Positions 1 to 8,759 of a stretch of 56,733 nt of DNA are shown piece by piece (position 1 is the first letter of the stretch; each line of letters begins with the position of its first letter). The stretch is from a virus, in IMG/VR virus record IMGVR_UViG_3300025087_000080, positions 1 through 56,733 of that record; one strand, written 5' to 3'. The position numbers were made by a program, and so were the translations under genes. A model generated the notes under the pieces. The model had not been told where the DNA came from. It worked only from the letters and a program-made list of their open reading frames with translations, and made no database searches.

Positions 1-159
1 CAAAACAAACTTCCTTGCATGACAGGGTCTCATGGCTCTGTCATGCAGGATTTTTCAGGAGATAAAATTCATGGCAAGACTTTCTAGTTTAACCAATGAG
101 TCAGGAGTATCGCAACTCATTAGCGAGATCTCGGCAACTGCGGTATTCGACTTAGGTGA
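1..159. repeat. Terminal overlap, left copy
   Basis: These 159 bases recur at the right end (56575-56733). I see three differences: bases 15-16 (TT here, AC there) and base 33 (T here, C there). The remaining 126 bases are identical. The simplest reading is a circular or circularly permuted genome whose assembly ends overlap, with the mismatches reflecting population variation. A true direct terminal repeat cannot be excluded. Confidence 0.9.
17..55 (+). terminator. Hairpin with trailing T-run after the decoration-protein gene
   Basis: GCATGACAG (17-25) pairs with CTGTCATGC (38-46), giving nine base pairs plus two weaker inner pairs. A TTTTT run follows at 51-55. It lies between the gene ending at 56572 (across the join) and the gene starting at 71. 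It could attenuate transcription after the highly expressed coat genes. The T-run starts four bases after the stem, so it is a weak terminator at best. Confidence 0.45.
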
Positions 160-826
160 TTCCTACGAGGATGATCGCGGAAAATTCATCTATTCGTGGG
201 CTGGTGGGGCAATTACACAGTATCAGACGCTTACAATGGACACGGCAGTTGGGGTGGACACTGTGACTTCTGGGGCTGCTGTGGCAGCTTACCTTGGGAA
301 AAAGTACGGAACGCATTCAATCATAACAGATGATGCTTCGGGCTTTACTTCTGGTGCTCTCTACAAGGGGTATTGGGGAGTTGTAGATGACTCTTCAACC
401 GCGGGCGAAAAGGGTCAGGGATTCCGAGTCGCGGATAACGACGCAGACAATCTGTTTCTCGAAGCTCCACTGACAACTCTCTTGGCAGACGCGGATGTTG
501 ACATTACGCTTTTCAATCCACACAGGGTCAAGCCGGTTGTAACAAACGCATTAAACGCTCCTGTTGGGGTGGCTCCGGTAAGCGTCACGGATGAGTATTA
601 TTTCTGGCGTCAAGTCGCTGGGATTGCGACCGTACTTGTTGCTGGCACTACAAACACGGCTGGTTTGTCGGTAGGAGTAACTGCGGAAGCAAACGGTGCT
701 GGGATACTGGCTATTGCGCAGTCGAGTTATCTTGATTATACAGCCTTCAACAAGGTTGGTGAGATTCTGTTTGGTGCGGGTAAGGACGATGCAGAAGTAA
801 TGGTGAAACTTACCTTGGGGTGGTGA
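71..826 (+). CDS. Decoration or head-stabilising protein, paralogue 2
   Basis: 251 residues. The start is the ATG at 71, preceded by AGGAG at 57-61; an upstream in-frame ATG at 32 lies inside the hairpin and has no ribosome binding site. The protein shares its layout with the products at 55826-56572 and 828-1610. All three carry a C-terminal block like PVGVAPxxVTDEYYFWxQ followed by a beta-rich tail. The position directly after the major coat protein, and the small Gly/Ala/Thr-rich composition, suggest a capsid-surface or minor structural protein. No catalytic motif is visible. The role is inferred from context. Confidence 0.7.
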   Translation: MARLSSLTNESGVSQLISEISATAVFDLGDSYEDDRGKFIYSWAGGAITQYQTLTMDTAVGVDTVTSGAAVAAYLGKKYGTHSIITDDASGFTSGALYKGYWGVVDDSSTAGEKGQGFRVADNDADNLFLEAPLTTLLADADVDITLFNPHRVKPVVTNALNAPVGVAPVSVTDEYYFWRQVAGIATVLVAGTTNTAGLSVGVTAEANGAGILAIAQSSYLDYTAFNKVGEILFGAGKDDAEVMVKLTLGW

Positions 827-827
827 T

Positions 828-1610
828 ATGTCAAACCTAGTCAATGTATCTGCGAATAAACGATCAGCGGTGTATTTTCCAGATGTTTATGCTGCTACAA
901 GCGCAGAGCCAGACGACCCACACCCTAGCTACGCAACTTTTGTGCCATTAGATAGGTTCTATGATCTGGCAGGCAATGGGTATGTGCTCTCTGTAGCGGG
1001 TGCTGCGATAGAGGCTCATTCTGTTTTGACTCGTAGTATTGATACGGTAACCTTTGACGGTGTCACAAAAACCACTAGTATTGTGACTTACGGTGGTGTT
1101 GATTATGACCCAGAGCGGGTTATTGTAACAGCGGACACACTTGTGGCACAAGCATATCTATATCGTTTGGGTATGACATTTGGTGGGATTACTACTGGCG
1201 GGGGTCAACCATTCAAAGTTGTTGCAAACGACACATCGAGATTGTTCGTACAAGAGCCGTTTGAGGATCAGTCATTTGATTCTGTCACCGTGGTTTCACT
1301 CCGTCATGTAGTTGAGATCTCGGTTTCCACTCTTTCCCCTGTAGTAGGCGTATCTCCTATTGATGTTCCTGCGGATTATTATTTCTGGATGCAGGTTTCG
1401 GGGATTGCCCCTGTGCGCATTCACGGGAGTTCTTGCCAAAACGGGATGCCTGTTGTAAGTTTAGGCGGGAAGAAGGGATACGCTAGTGTTCGTTCGACAT
1501 TCAAGGGTGATAATTCTGCGTATGCTCCGGTGATTGGTTATATTCTTCTCTGCGATAGTAACAAAAAGGACGGTACAGCACTAGTCTCGCTCACAGGAGA
1601 GCTTTCGTGA
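828..1610 (+). CDS. Decoration or head-stabilising protein, paralogue 3
   Basis: 260 residues, starting one base after the previous stop. It is the most diverged of three consecutive paralogues. The shared signature is VVGVSPIDVPADYYFWMQ, followed by a beta-rich C-terminus ending in GYILLCDSNKKDGTALVSL, which parallels the GYILYGAGTANALVLVRL of the gene at 55826. It is probably a structural protein with the fold of its neighbours but a different surface. Its stop overlaps the start of the adaptor gene at 1607, so the two are probably translationally coupled. Confidence 0.65.
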   Translation: MSNLVNVSANKRSAVYFPDVYAATSAEPDDPHPSYATFVPLDRFYDLAGNGYVLSVAGAAIEAHSVLTRSIDTVTFDGVTKTTSIVTYGGVDYDPERVIVTADTLVAQAYLYRLGMTFGGITTGGGQPFKVVANDTSRLFVQEPFEDQSFDSVTVVSLRHVVEISVSTLSPVVGVSPIDVPADYYFWMQVSGIAPVRIHGSSCQNGMPVVSLGGKKGYASVRSTFKGDNSAYAPVIGYILLCDSNKKDGTALVSLTGELS

Positions 1611-2722
1611 TTCTGTCAACCGAAGTTCTATATGATTATGAAAACCGATTGATGGTGTATGGGTATGGTGCGCCTGTAAATGACCTGTTCCCTATTCAAC
1701 TGATGAACGATGCTGTTGAGAGGCTTGCACGTGAAACACTCTGCATTGAACGTCCTGACCAAGTTGTTGCATTAGATGAACGAGTCAAAGAGGGAACATA
1801 CACTGCGGATGCGGGAACAAACACCACTTCAATAGTCGATACAGAACTTGATTCAACAACTAACGATAACTATAATGGTTATCGTTTAACCAATATCACA
1901 CGAGGCAAACAAGCGTGGGTCACTGATTACGTTGGAAGTACTCAAACCCTTTCTCTTAGTCCCGCAATCGTGGGTCAAACTACAGCAGACGAGTACTATA
2001 TCGAGAATCTGACCAATAGGGCTCGGTTGCCTCGTGATTTTATTTCAGAGTTCTATATTCATTGGGGTGAAAACAACTCGCCGCTGATAAAGATAGATAG
2101 CAAGACTCTTCGTAACTTGGAGAACTCACAGCCACAGGCTGGGACTCCTCAATTCTATTACATTGAGAATAACTATCTTCGGCTATTCCCCTACCCTGGC
2201 TCTGCGAATGTTGTCCATTACGGCTATTATGCAATACCGCATCCTGTAGTGATAGGCGATACAAGTGCTGTTTCAACAGCGGGAACAGAGATCAAATTAA
2301 GCCTTGAACTGTCAAAACAGTATCCAGCCTATCGGTTGATAGGGGCGGAGATCCACATTCTTGAAGGAACGTATGAAGGTGAATCTTCTACAATTACAGC
2401 CTTCACAAGCTCCACCGCTGTGGCGAATGTTTACCCTGCATTTACGGGGAATATCGCAAGCGGAACAACTTACACCACATTGATAGACCTGCCCGACGAT
2501 TTTCAGCATGGGATTAAGCATTTTATGCTGTATAATACGCTTCAAATGCGCAAGGGATTTGAAGTGTTTGCAAAGAACGAGTACGGATTCTGGCTCGAAT
2601 TTCTCGAAGAAGCCAAGCGCACAATGTCTAATCGTAAATCCGCAACTAATCTTCGGTTGCGATCTACAAGCGGGATAGTATTTACCCCGACAATAACCTT
2701 TGATACGAGCAATGTCTTATGA
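1607..2722 (+). CDS. Head-to-tail adaptor-like protein
   Basis: 371 residues. Residues 1-45 are helical (NDLFPIQLMNDAVERLAR). A central part (about 140-225) has the pattern seen in podovirus adaptors: LPRDFISEFYIHW, then YYIENNYLRLFPYPG, then a beta strand. Beta-rich segments around 60-130 and 230-300 look like insertions into the adaptor core. In such phages adaptors bind the portal and form the ring receiving the tail nozzle. The overlaps with both neighbours (4 bases each) place it in a tight structural operon. Fold assignment is from pattern only. Confidence 0.6.
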   Translation: MILSTEVLYDYENRLMVYGYGAPVNDLFPIQLMNDAVERLARETLCIERPDQVVALDERVKEGTYTADAGTNTTSIVDTELDSTTNDNYNGYRLTNITRGKQAWVTDYVGSTQTLSLSPAIVGQTTADEYYIENLTNRARLPRDFISEFYIHWGENNSPLIKIDSKTLRNLENSQPQAGTPQFYYIENNYLRLFPYPGSANVVHYGYYAIPHPVVIGDTSAVSTAGTEIKLSLELSKQYPAYRLIGAEIHILEGTYEGESSTITAFTSSTAVANVYPAFTGNIASGTTYTTLIDLPDDFQHGIKHFMLYNTLQMRKGFEVFAKNEYGFWLEFLEEAKRTMSNRKSATNLRLRSTSGIVFTPTITFDTSNVL

Positions 2723-3762
2723 CATACGATGAGCTTGAATATAACCTTGGGTATCCGTTGCGGGAGAGTGACAGTTCTTCAACTAACTGGGCTCGTTATC
2801 CACAATCGCTAAGGCGTGATGCGATACGAGCCGCGGAATTGCGGATTGCACTAGACCTCCCCGTGGAAAAAGTCGCCAGTCTCCGCACCAAGGTATCGCT
2901 ATCGCTCGATGCGAACTATCAAGTAAATCTTAATAGTTCATCTGTGTTACCCCATCCGCTGTTGAAAATAATCGGGTTCATGGATGGTGACCGTGGAATC
3001 ACTATCATGCCACCAGACTATAAGAAAAGGGTGAATAGATTTGCACTGCGCAATCGTGATCCATTGGCATACCATATTGAGGGAAACCTGTATGAGTTCA
3101 AGTATGGCAACAGCGTAGCTTACGGAGACGCAGATCCGGTAATATATTATATCAGATACCCTAAGAGCTATGAACAATTCTTTCCAGGTTACCTTCTTGG
3201 TGGAACCGCAGCAACAACTGCTATGAGTTCGTGGGTAGCTGTCACGTCTGGATCGTTTTCAATATCCATTGATGGCTCAAGCTCTAACCGAACGGGGATA
3301 AATTTTAGTGCAGCTACTGCGATGGATGATGTTGCTTCGATTATTCAAACCTCTTTGCGGGCAGTGGCTACAGGCGGATTCACGCTTTCCACCTGCATTT
3401 GGGATGATGAGGCGGGACGCCTTGTTATCACATCGGGGACTACATCGGGAATAACCTCTGTAAGCGTAGCGGGCGGAGGTTTAGCGGGGACAGATGTTTC
3501 TGGAGTAGGAGCAACTGCGTTCATGGATTGTGATTCTGGAGGGACTGGAGTATCGGCTGTGACAGGACAAGCAGAATTTGAGTGGGGAACGCAAGAAATG
3601 GAATTGCTCGGGCACGAGCAGAGCATTCTCAATTACGCAACTTACTATTGTCTCTCGCAAACGCAGGAGCTTGAATCTGCAAAGCACTATCTTGAAATGT
3701 ATTATGAATATATTAGGTCTTATGATAGTGCTATAGTTCACGACAAAGCACGTGGGAGATAA
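2719..3762 (+). CDS. Second adaptor-like protein with an inserted DUF3383-like beta domain
   Basis: 347 residues. The N-terminal ~145 residues resemble an adaptor (WARYPQSLRRDAIRAAELRIALDL, then YHIEGNLYEFKYG, VIYYIRYPKSY). Residues ~170-275 form a Ser/Gly/Thr-rich beta domain with the pattern FSISIDGSSSNRTGINFS, IIQTSLRAV and GRLVITSGTTSG. That pattern is known from DUF3383-type phage tail proteins. A helical C-terminus (YYEYIRSYDSAIVHDKARGR) closes the protein and probably resumes the adaptor fold. It probably works beside the preceding gene at the portal-tail junction. Confidence 0.55.
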   Translation: MTYDELEYNLGYPLRESDSSSTNWARYPQSLRRDAIRAAELRIALDLPVEKVASLRTKVSLSLDANYQVNLNSSSVLPHPLLKIIGFMDGDRGITIMPPDYKKRVNRFALRNRDPLAYHIEGNLYEFKYGNSVAYGDADPVIYYIRYPKSYEQFFPGYLLGGTAATTAMSSWVAVTSGSFSISIDGSSSNRTGINFSAATAMDDVASIIQTSLRAVATGGFTLSTCIWDDEAGRLVITSGTTSGITSVSVAGGGLAGTDVSGVGATAFMDCDSGGTGVSAVTGQAEFEWGTQEMELLGHEQSILNYATYYCLSQTQELESAKHYLEMYYEYIRSYDSAIVHDKARGR

Positions 3763-3768
3763 TACCCT

Positions 3769-4281
3769 GTGCGTCCTAAATATAATAATATACCATTAAG
3801 CAGAAACAAAACATTATGGCAATTAGCAATAGAGAATCTTACGGGGAAACCAGCGGGGACAATTATCCCTCCGGCAAGGAGGCTATATTCTCTTCCTTAT
3901 CAAGGTGTTTTTATATCAACAAGGGTCATTGCATACAACGAGGCAGAAGCCTCTGTAGCGTTATTAAATCCCGATTCTGGGATTATGGTACGTGGCGTTT
4001 ATGTTGAGGTAGAGACGGCGTTTGATGGAACGCCAGCCCTGGATATTGGAGATGGCGACAATGCTCAGGGGTATTTGACATTAAACACAAGCGCACTTGC
4101 AAAGACGGGGTGGTATGGTCACGATAGGCAATATGTAGGTGAGCATTTGGTTAAAGACGGGGTAAGTAGAAATAAGATTTACTCCAGTGATGACATTTTC
4201 CCTATTGCCTCATTCACAGCGGGAAGTGCAACAGTAGGGAGTGCAACTGTGTATGTAGAATACATTAAGCTAAAGGGGTAA
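3769..4281 (+). CDS. Structural protein of unknown function
   Basis: 170 residues from a GTG start, preceded by GGGAG. Composition is beta-rich with short loops (VRGVYVEVETAFDGTPALDIGDGDNAQGYL; TAGSATVGSATVYVEYIKLKG). That looks like a small jelly-roll or immunoglobulin-like virion protein. It sits between the adaptor-like genes and the large nozzle-like protein, so a minor tail or collar component is likely. I do not recognise a named family. Confidence 0.6.
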   Translation: MRPKYNNIPLSRNKTLWQLAIENLTGKPAGTIIPPARRLYSLPYQGVFISTRVIAYNEAEASVALLNPDSGIMVRGVYVEVETAFDGTPALDIGDGDNAQGYLTLNTSALAKTGWYGHDRQYVGEHLVKDGVSRNKIYSSDDIFPIASFTAGSATVGSATVYVEYIKLKG

Positions 4282-4288
4282 TAATAAA

Positions 4289-4426
4289 ATGCCAAAAGGT
4301 TATGAGAAGATGTGTGATAAGTTCAAGAAGGAAGGGATGTCTGAGAAAAAAGCCAAAGAGAAGGCTGCTAAAATCTGGAATGAAAAACATCCAGACAATC
4401 CTGTTCACAAAGGGAAAAAGAAATAG
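4289..4426 (+). CDS. Small lysine-rich protein
   Basis: 45 residues beginning MPKGYEKMCDKFKKEGMSE. It is extremely Lys/Glu-rich and helical, ending HKGKKK. Small basic proteins of this type occur in the structural operons of many phages, but their role is not known to me. The TAG stop at 4424-4426 shares one base with the GTG of the following large tail gene, which supports real translation. There is no canonical AGGAG; the upstream GGGGTAATAATAAA gives a weak site. Confidence 0.6.
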   Translation: MPKGYEKMCDKFKKEGMSEKKAKEKAAKIWNEKHPDNPVHKGKKK

Positions 4427-7400
4427 TGAAGTTATTATCTCCTAAAGAGCAACTGCTAACTATACCTGGCGGGATTGGGATAAACCTCTCTATTGATCCA
4501 GAGATCCTTGATCCCACAAGGAAACTCGCTTATCTGAATAACCTGGATATGCGATACCCCGGGCTATGGACTAAACGTATTCCACGGATTCAGCAAACAT
4601 TCACGGGGTCGGCGTTAGCTAGTGCGCTCTACGGGTTCTTTTTCTTTGAGAAAAACGATGGTACTTATTATGATTTATTCATAGATACAAGTGCCAGCTA
4701 TAACAGATTGCTCACCCGTAAGTATACGGGTTCAACTCCTGGGGCAAATGTTATAGTAGATGCGGACATGTTTACCCAACTATTGTATGTAAACCATGTT
4801 CGGTTCCGAGATATTTTATTCATGTTTAACGGCACTGACGCATTCAAGTATTTCAGCGGTGATACTTCGGGAAGTTATACTGAGAATGTGGACTTCGGGA
4901 ACGCTGGAGTTTACGAACCGACATTGAAGCCATTTGGCTATGCTACAAATTACGGGAATATGTTTGCTTATTCTCAATACAATGAGGATGAGATCCCTTT
5001 CCTTGGCGGTTACGGGTGCGGAATGGTTCAGTACAAGTACCTGTACGAGTTTGACGACGGGGAATTGTATGGGAATGTCGGTCCTAGCGGCTATCATCCA
5101 CACCAGTATTATAGCACATTAACTTCAACTATTCCGTTCTGCGAATTTCAATGGATTGGCAGATACAAGTTTGATAACATCTACGGTTATTATGAAACTG
5201 CTGCTGCCGATAATGCTCTTGTAACAGCGAGAATCCTTTGTTCGAGACACAAGACCTTTGCAGATCAACCCTTCAGCGCGTATGAACGGTTGGATATTCG
5301 CAACACTAACGCATTGAATGTTTCCAATTACGGGGGAACAAATTACCCCGATTGGCTCGATGCTCAGGTTCGGTCTGGTGTAGCTGTAGATACGGATAAT
5401 GATTCACCTCCGAGATTTAAGTATGCAGTAACTGTTGGTGGTGATGAAGGGGTTATTGTTTGGGGAAACCAAGTGGTTTCTCGCACAATCCCCTACCCTG
5501 TGCCACGAAAGCAGTTGACAGAGGATTGGGGAACCCCTACTCGCAGGCGTAAAATCACGATCCAGAATAATTCAGGGCGAACCTTTACAAGACCTACGGT
5601 GCGAGTGGTTCTCGCAAGCACGGACTTCAATGTTGGTGCTACACGAGCAACAGGCTGGACAACAGATGGATATGGCGATCTGGTATTCACAGCACTTGAC
5701 GGACGAACAGTTTGGGACTGCGTGCTGGACTCTCATACCCTAACAACTGAAGGGTCGATTGCTTTTATTGTTACGCCCCCAGAACTTGTTGCGGGTGAAA
5801 CGCTTTCGGGATATGTGTACTATAGTGATCCCGCGGGATTGACAACTTACGCCTCGGGAACTCGTGTATATCACCCATATTATGTGAACAGCGATGAAGT
5901 GTTTAACTCGTGGTGTACAGACTATTATTGGCCTCCGAACACAACCGTAACGGCTAACAATGACTATATCCGCAATCGGGCAACGTGGCTCGGATCTGAA
6001 AGTAAAAGTGATGGGGTTTTCCAGGGGACGCTTGGTCATGTTCTATGGATTGGTGGGCAAGGAGCACGTTCCTATGGTTTAGTGACTAGCACTACTTTTG
6101 GAACCAGACCGATGGCTCAACTTCAAAACCCGGATTATATAAACATAATGAGAGACGATGATAATGACTATAATGATGCAATTGGTCACGTATTAGAGAA
6201 TATGACATTTGAATTATGGTTTAAGAAACCATCTGCTTTTACAATAGCGCCGGACGCTTACTATGTCATTTGGTCATATACAGAGTCTCCTGGTGGAGAT
6301 GATGCTTGGATTGTTGTTTATTTACACAATGCAGATTTGAAAATTCAAATAGGGGAAACTGGTGGCGGATTAACACAAACAATAATTGTTGCAGGGGTTG
6401 GAACCGCTGTTGATAATGATGACTGGTGCTATCTCGGGATTTCAATTGATAGCGGAAAGAATATCAACACTTGCTTTGTCGCCGTTGATGAGGATAATGC
6501 AATAACCGATTGGGGTGATTTTATCACAGACACGGACACTTTAACGTACTGGCCGTATGAGCTTTCTGGTGGTTTTTCACTAGGGTGCAATAATGTTTTA
6601 GATACTTATGAGGCGTTTCATAACACACTAGCTATGTATCTTAACGAGTGTGTTATTACAGAGCGGGCGAAAAGCATTGCAGAGATGAAGGAGCGGGCTC
6701 GTGATCGCACATTCCATGATAATACTACAGAAACGGATCAGCCGAGTTTAACTGTGACTCTTGATTCCGAAGAGACGCTCACTGGGACAACGGAATCTAA
6801 CTCTAATCTTATCGGTTGGACTAAACAGGGAATTGAAGTATTCCCTACGGTTTATCAGCACGCTTGCCCGAGCGAGGTAAACGGATTGCTCGAATGGCAG
6901 GACGACGCCATAGTGTTTGGTCAAAATTGGATTAGCCGATTGGTCACAAATGGCACGCCTGACCAGTGGCAAACACTTGAGAATATAGCACAAGAGGCAG
7001 GTGATATAGGGTGTGTGGCGGATAAATGCCTATTCAAAACAGACACCGCAATGATATTTATGTCAAGCAAGGGGCTCTATGCTTGGAACGGGAGTGGCTC
7101 CCCTAATTGCATATCGGATGACCTGAATGGTCGATGGCTTGACAGTGCCTATTTCGGGCAAGCAATGATGAGGAATGCTGTTGGGTTTTACTGGCCGAAG
7201 TGGGATCAAATCTTTGTCTCAATTCCCGATGTAGGGTCGAGCACTGCGACTAAGTGCTATGTCATGGATTGGAGTGAATATCGCAGAAGCGGGAAAACAG
7301 AGTGGACTGAGTATAGCTTTGGATTGCGTACACCATTGCTGAAAAATGGATCAATCGACGCAGACGATATGTGGTTTTCCTCAGTTGCTAATGCCAGGGT

Positions 7401-7797
7401 GTTTAAGCGAGCAACGGGCACTGCATCACAAACACCATCACAATTTTACAAGGATTGGGTGAATGGTGCTGTTGTTGTTATTGACTGGGATATTCACACA
7501 AGTGAAATACCTTTTGATGAGGTTGAGGTAACAGCGATTGATTTGAAAATGGATCAAAAGATAGAGGCTGGTACTGATGAAAGCAACAAGACGGTTAGTG
7601 TCAATTTATACAGAGAAGAAAGCTCGTTCAAGGACTTTGGATCAAGGACGTTATCAAAAACACAACCCTTGCGCGTACCTCCGAAAATTGCAGATAGCGC
7701 ACAAGTTCGGCTGTCTCCAGACGGAGCAACAGATACAGACCAAGACCCTATATGCGAGACCAGAATCAAGCGAATCGAAATTGCCTATAAAGGATAG
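4426..7797 (+). CDS. Large tail nozzle-like protein with lectin-like insert
   Basis: 1,123 residues, GTG start. The N-terminus (LLTIPGGIGINLSIDPEILD) and C-terminal third (DQWQTLENIAQEAGDIGCVA; AWNGSGSPNCISDDLNGRW) have the repeated short-strand texture of podovirus tail nozzle or stabilisation beta-propellers. Inserted modules are visible. Residues ~370-480 resemble DUF2341 (RRRKITIQNNSGRTF, then YVYYSDPAGLTTYASG). Residues ~570-770 resemble a LamG/concanavalin-like jelly roll (FELWFKKPSAF, DDDWCYLGISIDS). The inserts could contact surface glycans, so the protein may combine tail structure with host binding. Fold calls are by eye. Confidence 0.6.
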   Translation: MKLLSPKEQLLTIPGGIGINLSIDPEILDPTRKLAYLNNLDMRYPGLWTKRIPRIQQTFTGSALASALYGFFFFEKNDGTYYDLFIDTSASYNRLLTRKYTGSTPGANVIVDADMFTQLLYVNHVRFRDILFMFNGTDAFKYFSGDTSGSYTENVDFGNAGVYEPTLKPFGYATNYGNMFAYSQYNEDEIPFLGGYGCGMVQYKYLYEFDDGELYGNVGPSGYHPHQYYSTLTSTIPFCEFQWIGRYKFDNIYGYYETAAADNALVTARILCSRHKTFADQPFSAYERLDIRNTNALNVSNYGGTNYPDWLDAQVRSGVAVDTDNDSPPRFKYAVTVGGDEGVIVWGNQVVSRTIPYPVPRKQLTEDWGTPTRRRKITIQNNSGRTFTRPTVRVVLASTDFNVGATRATGWTTDGYGDLVFTALDGRTVWDCVLDSHTLTTEGSIAFIVTPPELVAGETLSGYVYYSDPAGLTTYASGTRVYHPYYVNSDEVFNSWCTDYYWPPNTTVTANNDYIRNRATWLGSESKSDGVFQGTLGHVLWIGGQGARSYGLVTSTTFGTRPMAQLQNPDYINIMRDDDNDYNDAIGHVLENMTFELWFKKPSAFTIAPDAYYVIWSYTESPGGDDAWIVVYLHNADLKIQIGETGGGLTQTIIVAGVGTAVDNDDWCYLGISIDSGKNINTCFVAVDEDNAITDWGDFITDTDTLTYWPYELSGGFSLGCNNVLDTYEAFHNTLAMYLNECVITERAKSIAEMKERARDRTFHDNTTETDQPSLTVTLDSEETLTGTTESNSNLIGWTKQGIEVFPTVYQHACPSEVNGLLEWQDDAIVFGQNWISRLVTNGTPDQWQTLENIAQEAGDIGCVADKCLFKTDTAMIFMSSKGLYAWNGSGSPNCISDDLNGRWLDSAYFGQAMMRNAVGFYWPKWDQIFVSIPDVGSSTATKCYVMDWSEYRRSGKTEWTEYSFGLRTPLLKNGSIDADDMWFSSVANARVFKRATGTASQTPSQFYKDWVNGAVVVIDWDIHTSEIPFDEVEVTAIDLKMDQKIEAGTDESNKTVSVNLYREESSFKDFGSRTLSKTQPLRVPPKIADSAQVRLSPDGATDTDQDPICETRIKRIEIAYKG

Positions 7798-7802
7798 GAT
7801 AG

Positions 7803-8129
7803 ATGGCAATACAGCGTCAAGGTGATCCACGATCAAGGGCACAGAATAGCAAGGTGGTTACGCCACCGAGAACGTCTAAGCTGAATAAAGAGCCTCACCC
7901 TTCTGAATTTGTGGAGGGTGAAATCAAGGTCGGGAAATTTCTGGATAACAGGCGGAATAAATCCCTTGAACATGATGCACTTCAGATTCGCGTAAATGGT
8001 GTCATAAAGTCAATCCCCTTCTTAGATATAGATTGGGACAATGATACGGAAGAATTAGCGTTACAGTTGACTGTGAATGACAAGGGAATTACGAGAACCT
8101 TTCGATTCATAGCCACGGAGGTTATTTAA
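7803..8129 (+). CDS. Hypothetical virion-operon protein
   Basis: 108 residues. The basic, disordered first ~45 residues (MAIQRQGDPRSRAQNSKVV) lead into a short beta domain (LQIRVNGVIKSIPFLDIDW, LALQLTVNDKGITRTFRFIA). It begins five bases after the tail gene and ends one base before the next start. It might be a small tail or neck accessory protein; no family is recognised. Confidence 0.55.
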   Translation: MAIQRQGDPRSRAQNSKVVTPPRTSKLNKEPHPSEFVEGEIKVGKFLDNRRNKSLEHDALQIRVNGVIKSIPFLDIDWDNDTEELALQLTVNDKGITRTFRFIATEVI

Positions 8130-8130
8130 C

Positions 8131-8721
8131 ATGCCCTTACCATTATTAGCAATTTTCGCTATATCAGCAGCGGCAAAACTCGGCACTGAACTATTGAGAC
8201 CAGATTCAAGCAAGTTATATGAAGACATGCCCGAGTTCAAAGACAACCCTTATCTCATGAATGCTTTGCGGGATGCAGAGGCTCGGTCAAAAGATCCTGG
8301 TGTGTTCGAGAAGAGCATTCAGGTTTCAAGCCGGCAACTTGCTCCGCTGATTCGCCAGCAATATCAGGCTGCGAAGGAGGCGTATGGGAAAAATCCTGCG
8401 CTGTACAGCAAGGCTTCAGAACAAATATCACAAAATTCTGGTACGCTTTTCAGCAGGATATTTGATCGTGCCTATCAAGAGAATGAAGCGGCAAAAGCTG
8501 CCGCACAACAGCAAGTAACTAGTCTTGCTTCGCTTCAATTCCAGTCAGAATCGCAGAAAGCGCAGATGCTTGCGCAGTTGAAGGCTGAGGATCAGCAGAG
8601 GCTCTATGACACGTTTGGCGACCTATTCGGTTCGGGTGCGTCAGTGTTTGCAAATTTATACGGGCAGCAAACAGGGATGGGCAGTTTACCCACGCAATCT
8701 TCGGGAAATATACCACAGTGA
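8131..8721 (+). CDS. Putative DNA-ejection or internal virion protein
   Basis: 196 residues. The N-terminus is an apolar Ala-rich helix (MPLPLLAIFAISAAAKLG). Residues 60-165 are a long Gln/Ala-rich helix (QYQAAKEAYGKNPALYSKAS; ENEAAKAAAQQQVTSLASL). The C-terminal ~25 residues are Gly/Ser/Gln-rich. This layout matches small internal virion or ejection proteins of podoviruses, which are helical, Ala/Gln-rich and located upstream of the giant ejection protein. The order of three such genes (8131, 8760, 9837) supports an ejectosome module. Function is inferred. Confidence 0.5.
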   Translation: MPLPLLAIFAISAAAKLGTELLRPDSSKLYEDMPEFKDNPYLMNALRDAEARSKDPGVFEKSIQVSSRQLAPLIRQQYQAAKEAYGKNPALYSKASEQISQNSGTLFSRIFDRAYQENEAAKAAAQQQVTSLASLQFQSESQKAQMLAQLKAEDQQRLYDTFGDLFGSGASVFANLYGQQTGMGSLPTQSSGNIPQ

Positions 8722-8759
8722 GTTGAGTAGCAGAACGCTACACAATAGGATAAATCATA

